A stretch of DNA of 45,989 nt from a bacterium. Lineage in GTDB: Bacteria; Myxococcota_A; Bradymonadia; Bradymonadales; Bradymonadaceae. Below the pieces are notes generated by a model. The model was not told the DNA's origin and ran no database searches. It saw only the letters and a list, made by a program, of their open reading frames with translations. Where the stretch lies: positions 1 to 45,989 of the forward strand of contig JAUIBR010000051.1 of NCBI GenBank assembly GCA_030427705.1, in the 5' to 3' direction. Shown here in pieces: positions 7,600 through 14,707 of this stretch. The stretch's first letter is position 1. Every line of letters starts with the position of its first letter. Both the position numbers and the translations under genes were made by a program.

Positions 7600-7741
7600 G
7601 TTCCAGCTCGCATTACTCGCGTTTCAGCTCGCCCTGCGGGCTTCGCGTTGAATACGGTGTGGGCACGGAAAAACGCGTAGCTGTAACGGCCGAGCCCTAT
7701 GGGCGATGGCCTGAAACGCGAGGACAAGTCCGAGCTGGAAC
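7600..7741. repeat. Nested inverted repeat in the divergent promoter region
   Basis: GTTCCAGCTCG (7600-7610) pairs with CGAGCTGGAAC (7731-7741), and CTCGCGTTTCAG (7616-7627) pairs with CTGAAACGCGAG (7711-7722), with a small GCCC-GGGC hairpin inside each arm. The element fills most of the 255-bp gap between the divergent lipoprotein genes at 7550 and 7806. Its CGCGTT-CAG core recurs in the repeats at 31603-31722. I see no clear sigma70 boxes here. Confidence 0.65.
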
Positions 7742-7805
7742 CTCATGGCACTCAACCCATTTTTCGCTACAATACTGCGAAACATACAAACATTTGGTGA
7801 TCCCC

Positions 7806-9047
7806 ATGTCCTTGAAGCAGAAGATACTCGCCGCGATCTGCGGCGGCGCGATGGTTGCTGGTTGTTCGGGTTCCGATACTACCGGTGGTTCCGGTGGTTG
7901 GACGGTTGGCGAAAACAACGGAAACAACGCTAACAACGTCAACAATCAGAACAACGTCAACAATCAGAACAACGTCAACAACGTCAATAACGTCAACAAC
8001 ACGAACAACGTGGAGGGTTGCAATACAGAAGGCCTGCTGACGTTGCCGTATCCAGGCTGGGAAGTTGATGTACGTGCCAATCGTCCTGCTGCAGCGGTCT
8101 TCTGTGCGGACATCGGTGACCAGGATTGCAGTCCACTGCAAACTGCGGACGAGATCCGAGCACACGTGGTTTCTGCGATCCCTCTCGATTGCGGGCTTGA
8201 ACCCTATTACGTGAAGGGCGAAGCATGCGGTCCAGTGCCCAATGACACCGGCCTTTGCTGCCATGTGATTCCTGTCGAGTGGTCGGAGTGTGTGGAAGGC
8301 CGGCCTTTCCGCGTCGATGGTGAAATCCGCACGGGTCAGGTGCTTACTCGGTCAGATTGGACCGGTGAAGTCGACATCGATACCAGCGAATTATCCGACC
8401 AAATGCGCATGTTCTTGGCTGAAGCATGGTCTGAATCTGGCGCGCACGAGCACGCTTCCGTCGCCTCATTCGCGCGATTCATGTTGGACCTGATGTCGGT
8501 CGGGGCACCGCCTGAGTTGATCTCGATGACCACGAAGGCCATCGACGACGAAGTTCAGCACGCGCGCGATTGCTTCGCGATTGCGTCGGCCTTTGCCGGC
8601 CAACCGCTAGGACCGGGCGAAGTCGACGTGAACGAGAGTTTGGAGCATTCGGGCGATGCCGCCACGATCCTTCGCGCTGCTATCCTGGAAGGTTGTATCG
8701 GCGAGACACTGGCCGCCGGTGTGGCTGAATGGCTGGCGACACGGGCAGAAGATACGTTCATCCGAGATGCCCTGACCAAGATTGCGGACGAGGAAGCCGA
8801 CCACGCAATCCTAGCGTGGAAGTTCGTGCAATGGATGTTAGAGAAGCAGCCGGAGCTGAAGTCTGTGGCTAAGAAGGCGTTTGAAGATGCTTGGGTTGAC
8901 GAGGCCACGCCATGGACTGCCGGATTATCCGACACGGCCGCGATTGCAGCTCGCCACGGCGTCGCGTTTGCCGAGCTTGAAGACGTGCTTCGCCGTCGGG
9001 CGTTCCACAACATCGTGGTTCCAAGTTTCGAAGCGCTTGGAGTCTAG
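7806..9047 (+). CDS. Ferritin-like diiron lipoprotein with Asn-rich linker
   Basis: The start is set at the ATG at 7806, which gives a signal MSLKQKILAAICGGAMVAGC (lipobox VAGC) and 413 residues; the frame upstream is repeat sequence. An NNx linker follows at about residues 38-67, then a Cys-rich middle section (CNTEG, CADIGDQDC, CGLEPYY, CCHVIP). The C-terminal ~200 residues are a four-helix ferritin-like domain. Ligand motifs appear in order: EHASVASFARF, DDEVQHARD (ExxH), EGCIGETLA, and DEEADHAILAW (ExxH). These are the carboxylates and histidines of a diiron site. Ferritin-like proteins oxidise or store iron or act as oxidases; a surface-anchored form might detoxify iron or peroxide, but that is inference. 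It is divergent from the esterase lipoprotein at 6570-7550. Confidence 0.82.
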   Translation: MSLKQKILAAICGGAMVAGCSGSDTTGGSGGWTVGENNGNNANNVNNQNNVNNQNNVNNVNNVNNTNNVEGCNTEGLLTLPYPGWEVDVRANRPAAAVFCADIGDQDCSPLQTADEIRAHVVSAIPLDCGLEPYYVKGEACGPVPNDTGLCCHVIPVEWSECVEGRPFRVDGEIRTGQVLTRSDWTGEVDIDTSELSDQMRMFLAEAWSESGAHEHASVASFARFMLDLMSVGAPPELISMTTKAIDDEVQHARDCFAIASAFAGQPLGPGEVDVNESLEHSGDAATILRAAILEGCIGETLAAGVAEWLATRAEDTFIRDALTKIADEEADHAILAWKFVQWMLEKQPELKSVAKKAFEDAWVDEATPWTAGLSDTAAIAARHGVAFAELEDVLRRRAFHNIVVPSFEALGV

Positions 9048-9098
9048 TTCGTCATTGTTGGTCTTTGGTTCTTAGTTGGTAGAGCACACGAGGGTCTG

Positions 9099-10697
9099 GT
9101 GTCTTCAAGGATGAACCGGTTTGTCACGTCAGTGTTCTTTGCATTGATCGGGTGTTCGGATTCTTCGTCGGAAACGCCGACGCCGAATCCCAACGACATC
9201 ATCTATTCGCAATCTGGTGGACTTTCGACTGAAGCCGGGAAAGGCTCGTTTCGATTTGGGGCGGCAACTGCCGCCGTGCAGATCGAAGACGGCTTGGTGA
9301 ACTCCGATTGGCACTACTGGACGCTGTCGGAAGAAGAAGGTGGGGCGGGAAATGGAGAGTTCGTTGGTGATGCCGTAAAGGGTTTTTCGCTCGCTCAACA
9401 GGATGTTGGTCTGCTCACCGAGATGCATCTCGATGCGTACCGTTTCAACGTCGATTGGTCACGGATCGAACCCGCGCGCGATCAGGTTGATGAGGATGGA
9501 CTGCAGCATTACTCGGACTTCTTGGACGCACTTGTCGCAGCTGATATCCAACCGATGATCACGGTCCACCACTTTTCGAATCCAATTTGGGTACATGATT
9601 TTCGAAGTAACTGTCGTGGCGATGATCAGCCGACAGATGAAAACTTATGTGGATGGGCACATCCGGACGGCGCGGCTTTAATTATCGATGAACTTGCTGA
9701 ACACGCTGCATTACTAGCGCAAAGGTACGGAGACCGTGTCGATGACTGGTGTACGCTGAATGAACCCATAAATTATCTTCTTGCAAGCTATGGAGTTGGG
9801 TTCTTTCCTCCTGGTGAAAATCTCCTGATTCGGGATTTCCCAACGTTGATAGAGGTTTACCGGAACTACATTCGAGCGCATGTCGCGATCTACGACGCCA
9901 TCAAGGCCAACGACACGATCGATGCAGATGGTGATGGTGTGGCTGCTGAGGTTGGATTCACGCTCTCAATCGCCGATTGGGTACCGGCTCGCGACAATGC
10001 ACCCAGCGACGAACCCGAAGACCTCGCCGCGCGCGACCGAGTTTGGTCGGTGTTCCACTACTTCTTTCCAGACGCGTTCATGCATGGCGAGATCGACACC
10101 GACTTCGACACAATGCCGGACGAGGCCCATCCGGAGTGGGAAGGCAAGCTCGATTGGATGGGTGTGCAGTACTACTTCCGAGCAGGTGTAACCGCGCAAA
10201 CCCCGGCTATTCCTGGCGTGAACGCAGCCATTTGTTTCGCTCAGTTTGATCTTGGTTCGTGCATTCCACCTGAAGATGAAACCAAGTACGTCGAATCGAT
10301 GGAGTACGAGTATTACGAGCCCGGTATCTACAATGTCATCATGGCGCTAACCGAGCGCTACCCCGACCTGCCAATGGTCGTGACTGAGGCCGGCATCGCG
10401 ACGAAGAACGGCAAACGCCGAGCCGAGAACATCGTGCGTACGCTCGAACAAGTGGAACGCGCCCGGGAAGAAGGCGCAGACATCCGCGGCTACTACCATT
10501 GGAGCCTGATGGACAACTTCGAGTGGGCAGAAGGGTACGAGCCGCAGTTCGGACTATACAGCGTGGAGCGCGCCGCGAGTTACGCACGAAATCCTACCGA
10601 AGGCGCGACGGTTCTGGGCGAGATTGCTGGTGCTCGTAAGATCACGGAAGCACAGCGTGATGAGTATGGTGGGCTTGGGCCGATGACGCCGGAGTGA
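9099..10697 (+). CDS. Lipoprotein glycoside hydrolase family 1 (beta-glucosidase-like)
   Basis: A GH1 retaining glycosidase of 532 residues with the acid/base Glu222 in TLNEP and the nucleophile Glu430 in TEAG (TENG in most members). The signature YYHWSLMDNFEWAEGY and FGLYSV near the C-terminus and GAATAAVQIE near the N-terminus are typical. Unlike cytoplasmic GH1 enzymes it starts with a lipoprotein signal (RFVTSVFFALIGC), so it should act on beta-glycosides outside the inner membrane. The GTG at 9099 has GAGG 5 nt upstream; an in-frame ATG at 9111 is possible but has AGG too close. It lies 51 bp after the ferritin-like lipoprotein gene on the same strand and may share its transcript. It ends 8 bp from the convergent gene at 10706. 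Confidence 0.88.
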   Translation: MSSRMNRFVTSVFFALIGCSDSSSETPTPNPNDIIYSQSGGLSTEAGKGSFRFGAATAAVQIEDGLVNSDWHYWTLSEEEGGAGNGEFVGDAVKGFSLAQQDVGLLTEMHLDAYRFNVDWSRIEPARDQVDEDGLQHYSDFLDALVAADIQPMITVHHFSNPIWVHDFRSNCRGDDQPTDENLCGWAHPDGAALIIDELAEHAALLAQRYGDRVDDWCTLNEPINYLLASYGVGFFPPGENLLIRDFPTLIEVYRNYIRAHVAIYDAIKANDTIDADGDGVAAEVGFTLSIADWVPARDNAPSDEPEDLAARDRVWSVFHYFFPDAFMHGEIDTDFDTMPDEAHPEWEGKLDWMGVQYYFRAGVTAQTPAIPGVNAAICFAQFDLGSCIPPEDETKYVESMEYEYYEPGIYNVIMALTERYPDLPMVVTEAGIATKNGKRRAENIVRTLEQVERAREEGADIRGYYHWSLMDNFEWAEGYEPQFGLYSVERAASYARNPTEGATVLGEIAGARKITEAQRDEYGGLGPMTPE

Positions 10698-10705
10698 GCT
10701 ATTGC

Positions 10706-11668
10706 TCATGGCGGCATGCACTGCCCAAGCATACATCTTCCGTCGGTGAGGGTCCGGGTTGAGCACGGTGTGTCGTCGGGGAATGTGGACCAATTCGACA
10801 CGTCGCGAGTGCCTTCGCACCTCTGGCAGGTGTTCTCGGGATTGACGTAACCGTCCGGGTAGCAGACACCTTGGATTGTGCAGGGCTCTTGTCGGCTTGG
10901 GAAGCAAATATCGTTGAGCATGCAAGTACCCGGGCAGTATCCGTCTTTACACATTGTGACCGGGGTATCGCTGACGTTGACGCATTCGCCGTTCTCGCAC
11001 ATGCCGGTTAGACAGGTGCCCGACTCGCACGCAACCTCCAGGTTGGTCCATGATGTTTTGGAGTTGTCTGGGTCGCACATACGACAGTCACTCTCACGCA
11101 TCAATGCGACGTCGTAAGGTCGATCGCCGGGTTGGTAGCACTTGTCGTCGACAAAACAGCGGTCGTCGAGCACCGTGATCTCGCAAGTTTGACCGCTACA
11201 CGTTCCTGCGGCGCAATACGCTGTGATTCCGCCGCAAACCGCGCCTGTGTTCGCGGACCAATCTTCGTCGTCTTCTTGTGAGCGGCAGACCTGACAGGTG
11301 TTCGCGGGATTCTCTGCACCGTCCTGGAGGCACGTATTGCCGATGGAGCAATCGCATTCGCAGAATCCATCGCTGCATGGGATTCCAGGCGGGCAATTTA
11401 GCTCCAGCTCCCAGTCCTTTCCGCATTCGTCCTGATAGGAGGTGGTCTCGCACCGATCGAAGAGGATTCGCCTGACCTCAGTCTCTGTTGGCGAAATGCA
11501 CGCATCATCGGACAAGTCACCGGTGTCGGACCCGACCCCTTCGTCGTTGACCCCATCGGTGGCGTTGTTCATGTCCAGCTGGTCACGGTCTTCTGGATCA
11601 TCAATGCTGGCGAACGTGTTGCACGCCGTCAGTAGTAGGACCCCAAAAATTAGCGCCAGTCGATTCAA
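10706..11668 (-). CDS. Cys-rich lipoprotein, probable TTG start
   Basis: A 320-residue secreted protein with about 40 cysteines in repeated short patterns (CPPGIPCSDGFCECDC, CQVCRSQ, CRMCDP, CQRCEG). The frame is open from a TTG at 11725, but a TTG at 11668 gives a textbook lipoprotein signal MNRLALIFGVLLLTAC and has AAGG 6 nt upstream, so it is preferred. After the lipidated Cys comes an acidic linker rich in Asp and Asn. The repeats resemble the Cys-rich modules of other Bradymonadales and Myxococcota lipoproteins. The function is unknown. The gene follows the esterase at 11726 with a 57-bp gap on the same strand, a likely two-gene operon. Confidence 0.78.
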   Translation of the reverse strand: MNRLALIFGVLLLTACNTFASIDDPEDRDQLDMNNATDGVNDEGVGSDTGDLSDDACISPTETEVRRILFDRCETTSYQDECGKDWELELNCPPGIPCSDGFCECDCSIGNTCLQDGAENPANTCQVCRSQEDDEDWSANTGAVCGGITAYCAAGTCSGQTCEITVLDDRCFVDDKCYQPGDRPYDVALMRESDCRMCDPDNSKTSWTNLEVACESGTCLTGMCENGECVNVSDTPVTMCKDGYCPGTCMLNDICFPSRQEPCTIQGVCYPDGYVNPENTCQRCEGTRDVSNWSTFPDDTPCSTRTLTDGRCMLGQCMPP

Positions 11669-11725
11669 GAGCAGCCTTGGCCAATGAGACGGCTCGATTC
11701 TTTGTCTTCGGCCCGCGTTCGTCAA

Positions 11726-12772
11726 TTACAGGTTTGCAGCGAGACGGCGGCGCAGGATGGCAATCGCGTCGTCGGTCGCTTTCCGTGCGACTTTAATTGC
11801 CCCGCCCATGGTCCAGAAACCATGGATCTGTGTGTCTTCGCGCCGGTGAATGACATCGCAACCGGCAGCCGCGCAGAGTTCAGCGTACTCGTCGCCAGCG
11901 TCACGCAGCGGGTCGAACCCACCTGTCATCATCAACATCGGCGGTAGCTCGCCTTTGCGTTCAAAATAAAAGGGCGAAACGCGAATATCTTCGTCGTGAT
12001 CGTAGCCCGCCAGGTAGGTGTCTCCGAACCAGTCCATCGTGTAGCCGGTCAGGAAGTAGCCTTTGGCGAACAACCGGCTGGATTCGGATTTCACGCCATG
12101 GCGTGTCGTTGGGTAGAGCAGCATTTGGAAAGCCGGCAAGGGTTGGTCCGCCAGAAGCAACTGTTGGCAGCATACCGTCGATAGCTTTGCTCCGGCGCTG
12201 TCGCCGCCGACCGCGATCCGATTGCGGTCGATGTTCAGCTCGTCCGCGTGTTTGTGGACCCAAAGAAATGCATCGATGGCGTCTTCAATCCCGCATGGAA
12301 ACGGGTGCTCGGGGGCAAGGCGGTAGTCCACATTGATGACCACACAACCTGACTTGGCGGCGACATAACGACAGATGGGGTCGTATCCAGCCGCGCTACC
12401 AACGACAAACCCGCCACCATGGAAGAACACCAGCGCAGGTAGGTTGCCAGGACCTGGGCGGTGGACGCTGGCGTGGAGAGTTCCCGCACGAGTTTGAATG
12501 CGGACGTCTTTTGACGCCGCAACTCGAGCATCCGGGCTCAACGAGTACGTGAAGTCGTCGTAAACCTCGCGCGCCTTGGCCAACGGCATTTCGGGAAGTT
12601 CGGTCGGCTCGACCTTCTCTTTGACCTGCAGAAACATGTGGGTCTGGTAGTCGAGCGGCGCACCAAGGTCGTTCACCGGCGCCTCCCCAAACACAGCACG
12701 CGCCAGCGGAGTAGGCATTTCCAATATCTGGGCGAGCCCGTGTTTGTTTATCAACCGGTCTAACTTGCTCAT
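11726..12772 (-). CDS. Hormone-sensitive-lipase family esterase
   Basis: A 348-residue cytoplasmic carboxylesterase of bacterial family IV (HSL-like). The oxyanion motif HGGG is at 118-121, the nucleophile Ser192 lies in GGDSAGA, the acid is Asp287 in GGFDPLRD and the His is 317 in QIHGF. VDYRLAPEHPFP is also a family signature. No signal peptide is present. Such enzymes hydrolyse short- to medium-chain acyl esters. The 310-bp upstream gap is a 17-bp tandem repeat array, leaving only about 35 bp of ordinary sequence before the start; a promoter would lie in or beyond the array. Confidence 0.9.
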   Translation of the reverse strand: MSKLDRLINKHGLAQILEMPTPLARAVFGEAPVNDLGAPLDYQTHMFLQVKEKVEPTELPEMPLAKAREVYDDFTYSLSPDARVAASKDVRIQTRAGTLHASVHRPGPGNLPALVFFHGGGFVVGSAAGYDPICRYVAAKSGCVVINVDYRLAPEHPFPCGIEDAIDAFLWVHKHADELNIDRNRIAVGGDSAGAKLSTVCCQQLLLADQPLPAFQMLLYPTTRHGVKSESSRLFAKGYFLTGYTMDWFGDTYLAGYDHDEDIRVSPFYFERKGELPPMLMMTGGFDPLRDAGDEYAELCAAAGCDVIHRREDTQIHGFWTMGGAIKVARKATDDAIAILRRRLAANL

Positions 12773-12810
12773 CGTCTACTTCACGTTTTGTTGGGCCAAT
12801 CAAACATATC

Positions 12811-13052
12811 GGCTAACCGGATTTCTCGGGTAACCGGTTAACCGGATTTATCGGCTAACCGGCTAACCGGATTTATCGGCTAACCGGATTTATCGGGGGT
12901 AACCGGCTAACCGGATTTATCGGCTAACCGGCTAACCGGATTTATCGGCCAACCGGACTTATCGGCTAACCGGATTTATCGGCTAACCGGATTTATCGGC
13001 TAACCGGATTTATCGGCTAACCGGATTTATCGGCTAACCGGATTTATCGGCT
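12811..13052. repeat. 17-bp tandem repeat array (GCTAACCGGATTTATCG)
   Basis: About twelve copies of GGATTTATC or close variants are joined by one or two copies of GGCTAACC, giving mostly a 17-bp period with some 8-9 bp half units. One variant contains the perfect palindrome TAACCGGTTA. The array fills most of the gap between two minus-strand genes. Array length is likely variable between strains. The flanking bases to 13082 are an AAGAACCAAGAAC-type purine-rich run also found at 18255-18305. Confidence 0.92.
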
Positions 13053-13082
13053 TAGCAAGAACTAAAAACCAAGAACCAAGAA

Positions 13083-14543
13083 CTAATAACTGATCACAAA
13101 CGCATCCCCATCCATCTTCCGCGTCTCCAACCAATATTGCCACGTATACCCCGGCCACAACGTCGTGTTTTTCCCGCTGTCATCGACGTACCAGCTGTGA
13201 CATCCGCCACTGTTCCACACGGATTTCTCGAGCCGTTTCTGAATTGAGTCATTGAACTCGGCTTGGACAGCCGGCCGCACATCTATCAATCGTGCGTCGT
13301 TTTCAAACAGCGTTTGCACACATTGCCGAATCAGATGCGCCTGACATTCCAACATGAAGATGATGGAGTTGTGGCCAAGGCCGGTGTTTGGCCCGGCAAA
13401 GATATAGAGATTCGGAAAACCAGAAACAGCGACACCGTAATACGCTTCGGCCCCTTCCTTCCATGCGTCGTTCAGATTCGTGCCGCCGCGGCCGATAATT
13501 TCAAATCGCGTAAGAAAGTCGGTGACGTGGAATCCTGTCCCAAAGATGGCCGCGTCGACGTCAATCGTCTGACCAGCGGCGTGCATTTGACCTTCCGTAA
13601 ACGAATCGACGGCATGAGGAATCAGGGTGACGTTGTCCCGCGCCATCGCAGGGTAGAAGTCGTTCGTAAAGAGGATGCGCTTGCAGCCCATGACGTAGTC
13701 GGGCGTCAGCATCTCGCGCAGTTTCGGATCGGAGACCGACTTCTTCAGGTGCCTTTTTCCGGTAGCCTGGAAGAGCTTCAGGATGCGTTTGTCTTTCGTG
13801 AACCCAGTTCCGCGCGCTTCCATGCTCCAGTAGATCGCCGAGCGATAGAGCCAGCGCGCACCAGGCACATGTTTGAAGACCGTTTTCTCGACGTTTCGAT
13901 ACTCGCGATCGGGCCGCGGCAAACACCACGGAGGTGTCCGTTGGAAGACATAGAGGTGCTCAACCTCTTTTGCGATCTCTGGGATGAACTGGATTGCACT
14001 TGCGCCGGTGCCCACGACGCCAACGCGTTTGCCCTTGAGGTCGAAGTCGTGATTCCAGCGTGCGGAGTGCCAATGCGGCCGATCAAAGTCCTGCAGTCCG
14101 GGGATATCGGGAATGCGTGGATGGTTCAATGCACCAACCCCCAACATCAACACACGAGTCTCGATCTCGCCGCCATCCGCAGTGTAGATGGTCCATTCAC
14201 CGTCACGTTCGTTGAGTTCCGCTCCAATGATCTGTGTGTCGAAGACGATATGTTTTTCTAGGTCATACTTCTGAACGACACGCTTCATGTACGCCAGAAT
14301 TTCGGACTGTCCGCTATAGGCGCGAGACCAGCGTGGATTGGGTTCGAAACTAAACGAATACACGTGGGATGGGACATCGCACGCCGCGCCGGGATACGTG
14401 TTGTCACGCCAAGTACCGCCAATCTCGTCGGCAGCCTCGTAGATCGTGAAATCAGAAATCCCAACTTGCTGCAGCTCGATCGCGATAGCGATACCGGCAA
14501 ACCCTGCCCCGATAATGGCAATTTTGCTTGTCATTCGATTCAT
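13083..14543 (-). CDS. Baeyer-Villiger-type flavin monooxygenase
   Basis: A 486-residue FAD- and NADPH-dependent monooxygenase. The FAD Rossmann motif IGAGFAG is at 11-17 and IGGTWRDNTYPGAACD follows. The NADPH Rossmann motif GVVGTGAS is at 175-182. The segment FDRPHWHSARW (153-163) sits where Baeyer-Villiger enzymes have F-x-G-x3-H-x3-W; the Gly is Arg here. Such enzymes insert oxygen into ketones or oxidise N and S atoms; the substrate is unknown. The start is placed at 14543 (MNRMTSK; 14534 is the alternative) because the frame further upstream translates GAGCGAAGCGAG-type repeats. It is divergent from the DUF4132 gene. Confidence 0.86.
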   Translation of the reverse strand: MNRMTSKIAIIGAGFAGIAIAIELQQVGISDFTIYEAADEIGGTWRDNTYPGAACDVPSHVYSFSFEPNPRWSRAYSGQSEILAYMKRVVQKYDLEKHIVFDTQIIGAELNERDGEWTIYTADGGEIETRVLMLGVGALNHPRIPDIPGLQDFDRPHWHSARWNHDFDLKGKRVGVVGTGASAIQFIPEIAKEVEHLYVFQRTPPWCLPRPDREYRNVEKTVFKHVPGARWLYRSAIYWSMEARGTGFTKDKRILKLFQATGKRHLKKSVSDPKLREMLTPDYVMGCKRILFTNDFYPAMARDNVTLIPHAVDSFTEGQMHAAGQTIDVDAAIFGTGFHVTDFLTRFEIIGRGGTNLNDAWKEGAEAYYGVAVSGFPNLYIFAGPNTGLGHNSIIFMLECQAHLIRQCVQTLFENDARLIDVRPAVQAEFNDSIQKRLEKSVWNSGGCHSWYVDDSGKNTTLWPGYTWQYWLETRKMDGDAFVISY

Positions 14544-14547
14544 CAAT

Positions 14548-14640
14548 CCGAAGGAGCGAAGCGACTGAGCGCCGAGGCGAGCGAAGCAAAGCCGAGCCCC
14601 GAGCGCAAAGCGCGAGCCCCGAGCGCAAAGCGCGAGCCCC
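14548..14640. repeat. GAGCGAAGCGAG/GAGCGCAAAGCGC repeat block in a divergent promoter region
   Basis: Units such as GAGCGAAGCGAC, GAGGCGAGCGAAGC and two perfect copies of CGAGCCCCGAGCGCAAAGCG stand directly upstream of both divergent genes. They artificially extend open frames on both strands. The remaining ~65 bp to 14707 hold no clear promoter boxes. Confidence 0.75.
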
Positions 14641-14707
14641 TGTTCAACAGCCTCGTCTTTTGCGATGCTACCGCACTCGCGCAGATTCATCACGTGGTTC
14701 AACAGGC

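Noticed and set aside
7659-7805. 49-residue N-terminal extension of the ferritin-like lipoprotein
   Set aside because: It lies in the inverted repeat and would bury the lipoprotein signal peptide.
14528-14707. 60-residue N-terminal extension of the DUF4132 protein and the 53-residue extension of the monooxygenase on the opposite strand
   Set aside because: Both translate GAGCGAAGCGAG-type repeats; better starts exist at 14708 and 14543.
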